A DNA stretch of 14,804 nucleotides from assembly GCA_002390305.1 (NCBI GenBank), contig DGPE01000045.1:1-14804 (forward strand), written 5' to 3'. Shown piece by piece: positions 7,175 through 13,845 of the stretch (position 1 is the stretch's first letter; each line of letters starts with the position of its first letter). Origin of the DNA: Micrococcales bacterium UBA4448 (GTDB lineage Bacteria; Actinomycetota; Actinomycetes; Actinomycetales; Microbacteriaceae). Below the pieces are notes generated by a model, which saw only the letters and a program-made list of their open reading frames with translations, was not told the origin of the DNA and did not search any database. The translations under genes were made by a program, and so were the position numbers.

Positions 7175-8187
7175 TTCTTGGACACCCTTCTACCCAGTGC
7201 ATCCACAGTGACCGCTAGAACAATCAGCGACCCAATTGCAACCTGCTGCAGGCCGTAGCTGACCTGAACCAGAACCAAAACGTTTGACAAGATGCTCACA
7301 AACACCACGCCGAGCAAAGTTCTTGGAACACTGCCCTTGCCGCCAAAGACACTGGTGCCGCCGACGATGATGGCGGCAAGTGCTTGGAAGTCGAACCCAG
7401 AGGCCATGTTAGAAACAGCCGTATTGGAAAACGCTGCCAGAACAAACCCTGCGAACATGGCAGCCATTGAAGTAACCATGAAGGCGCCAATGACAATTAG
7501 TCCGGTGTTGGTGCCAGCCAGTCTGGTTGCCCCGCTATTTGTTCCAAATGATCGAATCAAGAAGCCGAAGTTTGTTTTGGTCAGCACAAAGGTCAAAATC
7601 AAGGTCACAACGACAAGCACGACTGCCGAGTAGGGGAAGGGTCCAAGTTTGCTGGTTCCAAAAGTAGCGATAGGGCCATCGGCCGGGCCAAAGACCTGAC
7701 TGCCACCGGATAGAAGCCTCAATAGGCCTAGGCCAATGTAGGTGGTGGCCAGCGTAACGATAACGGCGTTTGCCTTGAAGTATCCGACAGCGACACCATT
7801 GACCAGTCCGAAGACCACTGCGACTACCAGTGCGACAGCAAATGCAACCAGCAAGTTATAGGCATTGCTAACAGCAATAAGGATCACCCCGGCTGCGGCA
7901 GCCTGGGCCACCACCGAAAGATCTAGATAGTTTCCAGTTATGACAACAAAAGTCATTCCCAGCGCAACTATGCCAATCGGGGCTGCTCGGTGGAAAACGT
8001 CAGTGACGTTTTGCAGCGACGCAAACCCGTCAACGAAGAACACTGCGGTCAAAACCAGAACGATTGTGAAGACGAAAATACCCTTGTCTGCAATAAACGC
8101 TATGAACGATGTCCTTTGCTTTTCATTCTTTGAATCCTGTGGCTCAGGTGCAACAGACATTGCTTGGGTAAAAGTTTCCTTTGCCAT
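7171..8187 (-). CDS. Ribose-type ABC transporter permease (first permease)
   Basis: This 338-residue RbsC-family integral membrane protein starts with about 35 polar residues, then carries multiple hydrophobic segments from about 36 to 327. Landmarks are GNYLDLSV (about 85-92, where most relatives have GGIDLSV), FGTNSGATRLAGTN (about 214-227, the coupling loop) and AAIIVGGTSVFGGKGS (about 271-286). The ATG at 8187 gives a TGATG one-base overlap with the ATPase stop; a GTG one codon earlier (8190) would give a four-base overlap and cannot be excluded. It pairs with the second permease, as in LsrC/LsrD or RhaP/RhaQ-type importers, where two different permeases form the pore. Substrate unknown. 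Confidence 0.92.
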   Translation of the reverse strand: MAKETFTQAMSVAPEPQDSKNEKQRTSFIAFIADKGIFVFTIVLVLTAVFFVDGFASLQNVTDVFHRAAPIGIVALGMTFVVITGNYLDLSVVAQAAAAGVILIAVSNAYNLLVAFAVALVVAVVFGLVNGVAVGYFKANAVIVTLATTYIGLGLLRLLSGGSQVFGPADGPIATFGTSKLGPFPYSAVVLVVVTLILTFVLTKTNFGFLIRSFGTNSGATRLAGTNTGLIVIGAFMVTSMAAMFAGFVLAAFSNTAVSNMASGFDFQALAAIIVGGTSVFGGKGSVPRTLLGVVFVSILSNVLVLVQVSYGLQQVAIGSLIVLAVTVDALGRRVSKK

Positions 8188-9692
8188 CACGCACCTACCA
8201 ACTTCTCGCCGGCGGCCAGCGACATTACGGCTTTCTCGGTCGCTTCTGCCCCTGCCAGAGTTCCGGCGATCTTCCCGTCCCTGACCACGTGAATAAGGTC
8301 GGAAAGCTCCAATAGCTCCGGCAAATCAGAACTAATCACCAACACGGCAGTTCCGCTATCGGCAAGCTCCTTTACGAGCTTGTGAATTTCGGCTTTCGCC
8401 CCGACGTCAACACCTCTGGTGGGTTCATCAAGGACTATGAAGGATGGCTTACGGCCAAGCCACTTGGCGATAACGATCTTCTGCTGATTGCCGCCTGAAT
8501 ATTTGCCAGCATCTCTGGCCACCTCGGGAGGCTTAAGGTCAACCTTGTCTGCTAACTTTTTCGCAAATACTGCAATTTTGCCCTTTGGCATAATGCCCGA
8601 AGGAGCCACCTCCTTGCGATTAGGGAGGAAAATATTCTCCGCTACCGTCATTGACAAAGCTAAACCGTCTGTTCGTCGCTCCTCGGGAATGTATGCAACG
8701 CCGGCCTTAATCGCGGAGAGGTAGCCGGTAATAATGCGTTTTTTGCCTCCCGAAGTAATGGTCACTCTTCCGGAGGACTTTGGGTCCGCTCCGATGATTG
8801 CCCTAATCAGTTCCGTTCTACCGGCGCCTACCAGGCCACCAAGACCAACAATTTGACCCTTGCTGACCTGGAGGTCAATGCCGTTCACCTTGGGTGCCTT
8901 TATGCTCTTGGCATCCAGAACAACCTCGCCTAACTCATTAGCTTGCCTCCGTTGAGAAAGGTCTAGTTTGAGGTCACGGCCAACCATCTGGTCGATGACC
9001 TTGTCCGGGGTGAGGTTCTCGATTGAGTCATTTGCGACCTTCTTGCCGTCTCTAAGAATTGTGACCTTCTTGCAAATCTTGAATACCTCTGGAATGCGGT
9101 GAGAAATGTAGATGATCGCTAGGCCCTGGGAAGCAAGTCGCTGCAGCATGCTCAGTAGATAGTCGGTTTCGGCAGGAGTAAGAGTTGCAGTTGGCTCATC
9201 AAGAATTAGAACCTTTGGCTTCCTTGCAACAGCTCTGGCGATCTCAACAAACTGGCGAAGTGCTACTGAAAGCCTTGAGATGCGCTCATCAAGGTCCACC
9301 TCAACACCGATCTCCTTGAGTGTCTCTCGGGCGACTGCTTTCATCTGACGAGTTTTGGTCCAACCGCCGGCGGTAGGAAAGGCCCCCAGCATGATGTTTT
9401 CGGCAACTGTCATTTCTGGGATAAGGCTTAGCTCTTGGTGGACAAGTGAGATTCCAGCATCGATTGAGTCTTTTGCGCTGTTTTCAATTGCGGTGCCACC
9501 GATAAGGACCGCTCCACTGTCTGGAGTTTCAACACCGGCGAGAATTCGCATCAGAGTTGACTTGCCAGCACCATTTTCGCCAATTACCGCGTGAATTTCG
9601 CCTGGCACGACAGAGACAGAAACGTCGTCTACTGCCCTAACTCCCCCAAAGCTCTTGACTATGTTTCTCGCCTCAATGACAGGTATCGTCAT
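8187..9692 (-). CDS. Sugar ABC transporter ATP-binding protein with two fused NBDs (RbsA/MglA type)
   Basis: The 501-residue cytoplasmic ATPase has two tandem nucleotide-binding domains and the usual family length. The first domain has Walker A GENGAGKST (38-46), Q-loop VHQELS (84-89), a signature LSVALRQ (141-147, usually LSVAQQQ), Walker B VLILDEP (161-167) and switch His H198. The second domain has the degenerate Walker A GLVGAGRTE (286-294) lacking the Lys, YSGGNQQK (398-405), Walker B FIVLDEP (418-424) and SSDLPE in place of the switch His; this asymmetry is normal for the RbsA family. AAAGGAG precedes the ATG closely. It is first in the operon ATPase-permease-permease-binding protein. 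The 161-bp leader carries the GAACA-N3-TGTTC dyad and further inverted repeats, so transcription is probably controlled by the XRE-cupin protein encoded just upstream. Confidence 0.95.
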   Translation of the reverse strand: MTIPVIEARNIVKSFGGVRAVDDVSVSVVPGEIHAVIGENGAGKSTLMRILAGVETPDSGAVLIGGTAIENSAKDSIDAGISLVHQELSLIPEMTVAENIMLGAFPTAGGWTKTRQMKAVARETLKEIGVEVDLDERISRLSVALRQFVEIARAVARKPKVLILDEPTATLTPAETDYLLSMLQRLASQGLAIIYISHRIPEVFKICKKVTILRDGKKVANDSIENLTPDKVIDQMVGRDLKLDLSQRRQANELGEVVLDAKSIKAPKVNGIDLQVSKGQIVGLGGLVGAGRTELIRAIIGADPKSSGRVTITSGGKKRIITGYLSAIKAGVAYIPEERRTDGLALSMTVAENIFLPNRKEVAPSGIMPKGKIAVFAKKLADKVDLKPPEVARDAGKYSGGNQQKIVIAKWLGRKPSFIVLDEPTRGVDVGAKAEIHKLVKELADSGTAVLVISSDLPELLELSDLIHVVRDGKIAGTLAGAEATEKAVMSLAAGEKLVGA

Positions 9693-9753
9693 GGTTTGGC
9701 TCCTTTGCCGCTTAGGTGGGATTTCTTGCTACTCGATCAGTGTAAACAATGAG

Positions 9754-9768
9754 AGAACACAATGTTCT
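9754..9768. promoter_or_regulatory. Operator dyad upstream of the ABC importer operon
   Basis: AGAACA-CAA-TGTTCT is a 6+6 inverted repeat with a 3-base centre, 62 bp upstream of the ATPase start. The same GAACA-N3-TGTTC pattern occurs upstream of the XRE-cupin gene (10587-10599). A possible -10 hexamer TACACT (minus strand, 9744-9739) lies 9 bases downstream, so a protein bound here would cover the spacer and -35 zone and repress. The -35 is not recognisable. The most economical regulator is the XRE-cupin protein, by inference from the shared dyad. Confidence 0.65.
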
Positions 9769-9810
9769 GTATAACAAATCTGTAATAAAATTGTTATCTG
9801 TCACAGAACA
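9763..9810. repeat. Nested inverted repeats in the importer promoter region
   Basis: Two nested exact inverted repeats share a centre. The outer arms are TGTTCTGT (9763-9770) and ACAGAACA (9803-9810), 8 bp each. The inner arms are ATAACAA (9771-9777) and TTGTTAT (9791-9797), 7 bp each. The left arms are contiguous, while the right arms are separated by 5 bases. The outer left arm reuses the right half of the dyad at 9754-9768, so three GAACA-type half-sites lie within about 57 bp. This could allow cooperative binding or looping, or two overlapping regulators. The function is inferred. Confidence 0.6.
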
Positions 9811-9853
9811 GCCAAATAGTCACCCTAGAGACAAGGTGGGATTAAATTAGGAA

Positions 9854-10543
9854 TTAATAGATGTGCCGCGCCATCATGGACTCTTCGGCGCTCTTGCCTG
9901 AGGCTCCGCTCTCCTCGGCGATAAACCAGATTGCCCGCACCTGCTTATCTGTAGCATTCCAGAACCTATGGGGGATACTGCAATCAAATGCAATTGAGTC
10001 GCCCTCGGCTAAAACGGCAATGCTCAGCCCAACCTGAATGGTTAGTTCGCCAGAGACTATGATTCCGTACTCTCGGCCAACGTGCCGAACCACTTCGCTT
10101 GGAGGGTTGGATGCGTGCTGGGAAGGCTCGTAAACAACCTCTATAAATTCTGCGTTATTCTCAACTCGCCCCGTTAGGCGTTCCCAGGTCAATCCGCTTG
10201 TTAGATCAAGTTTTGGCCTTGAACTAACGCGCTGAATCACGCCGGCATCTTCAAGGGACACCTCACCAGCTGCCGCTCGCTGCTCTTCTGCAAAATCAAC
10301 CGATGCCTTTGGCTTACCCGGCTCCTCGAAAAGGCTGTCCATAGAAATACCGAGCTCTTGAGCTACTCGGTAAAGGGTTGGGACGCTAAAGGATGCCAAA
10401 CCACGTTCGACTTGGGAGACGTGAGAGGCACTGACTTCAATTCTTCTAGAAAGTTCGCGAACGCTCAAACCTGTCGCTTCGCGGGCAATTCTTATGTTTT
10501 CGCCCGACCGACGCCAGTGCTGAGTCTCGTCGATCTCTGCCAA
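9854..10543 (-). CDS. XRE-family transcriptional regulator with C-terminal cupin sensor domain
   Basis: A lambda-repressor-like HTH spans about 14-70: GENIRIAREATGLSVRELSR, then a SASHVSQVERG recognition helix. A cupin-2 beta-barrel covers about 135-210, with HVGREYGIIVSGELTI and GDSIAFDCSIPHRFWN motifs. This HTH-cupin layout (about 180-230 residues) is common in regulators of small-molecule uptake and catabolism, with the ligand bound in the cupin. I chose the TTG at 10543 because AGGGGA lies 7 bases upstream and the HTH follows directly. An in-frame TTG at 10576 would add 11 basic residues but has no ribosome site. It lies 92 bp after nagA and 161 bp before the importer operon, all on one strand. 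A GAACA-N3-TGTTC dyad upstream of this gene and another upstream of the importer suggest self-regulation plus control of the importer. Confidence 0.9.
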   Translation of the reverse strand: MAEIDETQHWRRSGENIRIAREATGLSVRELSRRIEVSASHVSQVERGLASFSVPTLYRVAQELGISMDSLFEEPGKPKASVDFAEEQRAAAGEVSLEDAGVIQRVSSRPKLDLTSGLTWERLTGRVENNAEFIEVVYEPSQHASNPPSEVVRHVGREYGIIVSGELTIQVGLSIAVLAEGDSIAFDCSIPHRFWNATDKQVRAIWFIAEESGASGKSAEESMMARHIY

Positions 10544-10586
10544 GGTAAATCCCCTAAATCTTTTATCTGCTCTCAATGCTAGCGAT

Positions 10587-10599
10587 GAACAGGGTGTTC
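10587..10599. promoter_or_regulatory. Operator dyad upstream of the XRE-cupin gene
   Basis: GAACA-GGG-TGTTC is a 5+5 inverted repeat with a 3-base centre, matching the dyad at 9754-9768. A further AGAACA half-site follows at 10608-10613, forming TGTTCT-N7-AGAACA with the right half of the dyad. So each of the two promoters has one full dyad plus an extra half-site. The site lies in the 92-bp gap between nagA and the regulator gene, 44 bp before the chosen start. Autoregulation by the encoded XRE-cupin protein is the simplest reading. Confidence 0.62.
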
Positions 10600-10635
10600 T
10601 TTTTGCGAGAACAGCGAATTAGTGAAAACGGTGAG

Positions 10636-11685
10636 CTAAATGAGAAAGTGATTTCCAACGGTGATTTCCTGCTCCGCGAGGCCATACGCTTCAGCTGGGT
10701 TTGTCACCGCCGCCCTCATGGCGGCCAACTGACTACCAGAGAATTGGGCGTAGTTCCTCACGGCATCAACGAGCTTCAAAGTCGAGCCTGCCAAGCTGCC
10801 AGATTCAGTTCTAGCAACGCCTTCGGAAACCGTTATCGGAAGCCCTCCTAGAAGGTAATCGCCGTCCGGCTGCCCTGTGGCTTCAATGGCATCTGTCACC
10901 AAAATCAGGCGATCTTGTGGAATGAGTCTTGCGGCAGCAGGGTGAACATGAATGCCATCGGCTATTAGTTCCATGAACGTGTCCGTTTCAATTGCCGCTG
11001 GCACCGGCCCCGGTTCACGGTGGTGGATTCCCTTCATTGCGTTGAAGGTGTGGGTCATGACGGATTTTGGGTGTTTTACAAAAAACCCATGGGCTTCTTC
11101 GTATCCGGCTCCAGAGTGGCCGAAGCAAAGCCTTATGTCAGCAGCCTCCAGCTTTGACAACTGAGCCTCTGTGAAGTGCTCAGGTGCAAGGGTCATCGAA
11201 ACAATCGTGCCACTTGCAATAATTTGTTCAATCTCAGCATCAGTTGGCAGCTTTATGGCGGCGGGGGTTTGAGCCCCCCTGTGGTCGTGGGATAGGAAAG
11301 GACCCTCAAAGTGAATCCCTATAAACCTTGAGTCCTCAGCAAGGACCTTGGCATCGGTAGCAATTTTTACCATCGCGCCAACATCTGCTGAAACCAAAGA
11401 CACGATTGTTCTTGCAACCTGATTTGCGAAGTTGAAATCCAGGATGCCCTTGATGTCCTCAATGCCACGGTTGGCAGCAAAGCCGGCAGCCCCGTGACAG
11501 TGGGTGTCAAAAAGTCCAGCATGCAAAAGCTTGCCGGTGCCATCGATGACCTCATCGGCCGAGTGGGACTCCCAGTCACTGCCAAAACCGGTGATTGTTT
11601 TCTCTTGAGTGAGAAGCGCCCAAGCATTTTCTTGAAGCGCACCGTCACTAAAGATGGTGGTGGAGTGAATCAGCTTGCTGGTCAA
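10636..11685 (-). CDS. nagA: N-acetylglucosamine-6-phosphate deacetylase (short C-terminus)
   Basis: NagA removes acetate from GlcNAc-6-phosphate to give glucosamine-6-phosphate in the cytoplasm, for amino-sugar use and cell-wall recycling. The 349 residues carry the amidohydrolase landmarks: GLFDTHCHGAAGF with H62 and H64, GIHFEGPFLS with E127, FGHSGA with H190, THTFNAM with H212, DGIHVHP (243-249) and LVTDAI with the catalytic D265. Most NagA proteins run to about 380 residues; here the chain ends at EQEITVGNHFLI, where relatives continue with an ADLVVL-type strand of the small beta domain. No frameshifted continuation is evident in the next bases. The TTG start at 11685 has only a weak ribosome site. 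The gene is divergent from the AmiE-like hydrolase gene and upstream of the XRE-cupin gene on the same strand. No nagB or kinase lies in the window. Confidence 0.92.
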   Translation of the reverse strand: MTSKLIHSTTIFSDGALQENAWALLTQEKTITGFGSDWESHSADEVIDGTGKLLHAGLFDTHCHGAAGFAANRGIEDIKGILDFNFANQVARTIVSLVSADVGAMVKIATDAKVLAEDSRFIGIHFEGPFLSHDHRGAQTPAAIKLPTDAEIEQIIASGTIVSMTLAPEHFTEAQLSKLEAADIRLCFGHSGAGYEEAHGFFVKHPKSVMTHTFNAMKGIHHREPGPVPAAIETDTFMELIADGIHVHPAAARLIPQDRLILVTDAIEATGQPDGDYLLGGLPITVSEGVARTESGSLAGSTLKLVDAVRNYAQFSGSQLAAMRAAVTNPAEAYGLAEQEITVGNHFLI

Positions 11686-11841
11686 AATCGCAGTCCAAAT
11701 GTCGGTGAATAGTCGGCAGCTTCTCCTCTAATGCTAGCGGTTTAGGCCCTTCCTTCCCAGGCACTGCCAATTCCCTCCGATTCACAGGTTCGGTGGTGCG
11801 GGAATCCTCCAGCACTTAGAGGGGGCTTGATTCTGCTCCCA

Positions 11842-11869
11842 AATGTAATTTTTTTTCCTAGAATGTAAT
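11842..11869. promoter_or_regulatory. Tandem AATGTAAT repeats in the nagA/AmiE-like divergent promoter region
   Basis: AATGTAAT occurs at 11842-11849 and 11862-11869, 20 bp apart start to start, i.e. about two helical turns, separated by a T-tract. The second copy overlaps a possible -10 element TAGAAT (11859-11864) for the rightward hydrolase-regulator operon. This is where a MurR/RpiR regulator encoded in the same operon would be expected to bind. The 210-bp intergenic region (11686-11895) otherwise shows no clear hairpin or RNA gene. Confidence 0.4.
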
Positions 11870-11895
11870 AAGTCATTTATAACGAAGAAGGCCAA

Positions 11896-12897
11896 ATGGA
11901 AACGCAGCAGCTACTAAGGAATCTGACTTGGCCAGAACAAAATGCGCGCTTTAGCGGTTTTAGTTATTCAACTGGAGTAGCGGGCGAGGTGCCCTCAACT
12001 GAGTTTGGTGGCCAGCTTGATGCCGCGGACGACGCTCGATTAGTTTCCGCCAACACAAGGTTCGACTTAGCCTCACTCACAAAGCTCTACACGGCTACCA
12101 TCGCGGCAAAATTACACGTAAGTGGCCTAATCAACATTCACTCACCGCTCTCCAGTTGGTTTGAGACCTCCAAGGAACTAGGTCAATTGACAACAGTGGA
12201 ACTTTTGACCCACAGCAGTGGTCTACCTGCGGTTTGGGAAGAACAAGCAAGCCGCGAAGGAACAATAGCTGCCCTTCTGTCGCTGACCCCAGATCAGAAC
12301 CAGCGAGGCACCTTGGTCTACTCTTGCACCGGCTACAGCCTGTTCGCCGTAGCCTGCGAGGCTCTGCTGGGAAAGCGGTTCGATCAGATTGTCCAAGAGC
12401 TGCTTCTGGTTCCACTTGGTCTTTTAGAAACTGGATATCTGCCCGGGGGTTTGACCGATGACATTGCGGTTGGTTGTGAACCCTTTGAGAAACTGCAGTT
12501 CGGAGCAGTTCACGACCCAAGAGCTAGGGCCATGGGAGGGGTCTCTGGCAATGCCGGGCTATTTGCCTCCTCAAATGACGTTTTCCGATTCTGCTCCGAA
12601 GTCATAACCGGCGAGAAAGGGGTAGTCCAAGATCACGAGAGGCAAATCCTATTCACCCCGCTGGTTTCAGGGGAATGGGACCAGTCAATCGGCTTTAGGT
12701 TTCGAGATACCGAAAGATTAGGAGCAAACGAGCACTTTTTCTCTCACACCGGTTACACCGGCACCCTGGTAATGCTCGACCCGACCTCCAAGCTGGTGGC
12801 GGTGTTGTTGACCAACCGTTTGGTCTGCAAAACAACCAGAGAAGAACTGGCCCCGATTTATCGTAGTTTTTCCGAGTCAGTCACGAAGGGAATGTAA
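11896..12897 (+). CDS. Beta-lactamase-fold serine hydrolase, AmiE/EstB-like, cytoplasmic
   Basis: The 333-residue protein belongs to the class C beta-lactamase/PBP fold. It has the nucleophile motif ASLTK (S60, K63), LLTHSSGLP (103-111), YSCTGYSLF (142-150, where relatives usually have YSN or YSD), the block VHDPRARAMGGVSGNAGLF (205-223) and SHTGYTG (283-289). The VHD..A..GGV.G.AGLF block is, from memory, typical of AmiE-like N-acetylmuramyl-L-alanine amidases and related hydrolases found beside murQ/murR genes in Bacillus. There is no signal peptide or membrane anchor, so it should act in the cytoplasm, unlike exported family members. AAGAAGG precedes the ATG. Its TAA overlaps the ATG of the MurR/RpiR-type gene (TAATG), so the two are translationally coupled. 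With nagA divergent next to it, cleavage of an amino-sugar-linked peptide or ester is a reasonable guess; esterase or other amidase activity is possible. Confidence 0.83.
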   Translation: METQQLLRNLTWPEQNARFSGFSYSTGVAGEVPSTEFGGQLDAADDARLVSANTRFDLASLTKLYTATIAAKLHVSGLINIHSPLSSWFETSKELGQLTTVELLTHSSGLPAVWEEQASREGTIAALLSLTPDQNQRGTLVYSCTGYSLFAVACEALLGKRFDQIVQELLLVPLGLLETGYLPGGLTDDIAVGCEPFEKLQFGAVHDPRARAMGGVSGNAGLFASSNDVFRFCSEVITGEKGVVQDHERQILFTPLVSGEWDQSIGFRFRDTERLGANEHFFSHTGYTGTLVMLDPTSKLVAVLLTNRLVCKTTREELAPIYRSFSESVTKGM

Positions 12898-13757
12898 TGG
12901 CCGAACTGTTCACCACTATCTCTCAGGTGAGACCGGCGATGAGACCGGCGCAGAAAAAAGTTGCCGACTTTGTCTTGAAAAATCCTGAAAAGGCAGCGAG
13001 TTCAACAATCTCAGAATTGTCAAAGGCCGTTGGAATTTCAACAGCTTCGGTTGTCCGGTTTTGTGAGGACATTGAGTTCAGCTCATTCACGGCATTCCGA
13101 CTGGCGGTTTCGGTTGCATCAGAACAACGCAGGGTCGCCAGGGAAATCTTCGCCATCGACAGGGACGAGATAGACCCGAACGACTCGATGCATGAAGTGG
13201 TAGCGAAGACCGTATTTCACGAGGTCGAAGCCATTCAACAAACTGGCAGCAACCTCGACCTAAAGACCTTAGAAAAAGTTGTTGGCCTGATCACTAAAGC
13301 AAAGAGGATTGAACTGTTTGGGCTTGGATCGAGTTCATTGGCGACCCAAGATCTGAGACAGAAGCTACACCGTATCGGCCTATTTGCTTTTGATTCCCCC
13401 GATAATCACCAAGCCATAACCTCTTCTGCTCTTATGAACCCGGGAGATGTTGGAATTGTGTTTTCCCACTCCGGCGTGACTCCTGAGACCCTCGAGGTCC
13501 TACAGATAATGAAGCGCAGCGGTGCCAAAACTGTTGCGGTGACCAATTTCCCAGAATCCGTAATATCTAGAAATGCTGACTTCAGGCTGACCACCGTCGC
13601 GAAAGAGACTCGTTACCGTTCTGGGGCGATGTCATCCAGAATTGCTCAGCTCGCTCTAGTTGATTTCCTTTTTGTGCGAATTATGCAACTGCGGCTTGAG
13701 TCTGCAGAGTTGCTGTTGCAGCGAACGTATGAGGCCGTTCGCGGAGACCGCATCTAG
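12897..13757 (+). CDS. MurR/RpiR-family transcriptional regulator (HTH + SIS domain)
   Basis: The 286 residues comprise an N-terminal RpiR-type HTH (about 1-77; recognition part ISELSKAVGISTASVVRF) and a C-terminal SIS sugar-phosphate isomerase-fold sensor (about 125-255). The SIS domain has the nucleotide/sugar-phosphate loops GLGSSSLAT (142-150) and SHSGVTPET (190-198). Family members sense phosphosugars such as MurNAc-6-P, GlcNAc-6-P or ribose-5-P. The ATG overlaps the preceding TAA by one base. Being coupled to the AmiE-like gene and adjacent to nagA, it probably controls this amino-sugar cluster; the tandem AATGTAAT repeats upstream of the operon are a candidate site. It ends 88 bp from the convergent GNAT gene. 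Confidence 0.92.
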   Translation: MAELFTTISQVRPAMRPAQKKVADFVLKNPEKAASSTISELSKAVGISTASVVRFCEDIEFSSFTAFRLAVSVASEQRRVAREIFAIDRDEIDPNDSMHEVVAKTVFHEVEAIQQTGSNLDLKTLEKVVGLITKAKRIELFGLGSSSLATQDLRQKLHRIGLFAFDSPDNHQAITSSALMNPGDVGIVFSHSGVTPETLEVLQIMKRSGAKTVAVTNFPESVISRNADFRLTTVAKETRYRSGAMSSRIAQLALVDFLFVRIMQLRLESAELLLQRTYEAVRGDRI

Positions 13758-13845
13758 CTGCGGTTTGGGTTTAGTGTCGCGTTTGGCAACTTCTTCGTGT
13801 CACTAGGTTTCGGTTTTGCAAACAACTCATGCGGGGTGCCGCTTC

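Noticed and set aside
10575..11739. AATGCTAGCG repeated at 10575-10584 and 11730-11739
   Set aside because: A 10-bp match is expected by chance in a window of this size, and the core GCTAGC is a common palindrome.
11740..11840. Possible tRNA-like or small RNA in the nagA/AmiE-like gap (GGTTCG segment)
   Set aside because: No acceptor stem or anticodon arm can be built around it; no convincing fold.
13831..13842. GCGG-GGTG-CCGC hairpin followed by TTCTT as a terminator for the MurR/RpiR gene
   Set aside because: Stem of only 4 bp and no real U-run; too weak to call, although a terminator is expected in this 88-bp convergent gap.
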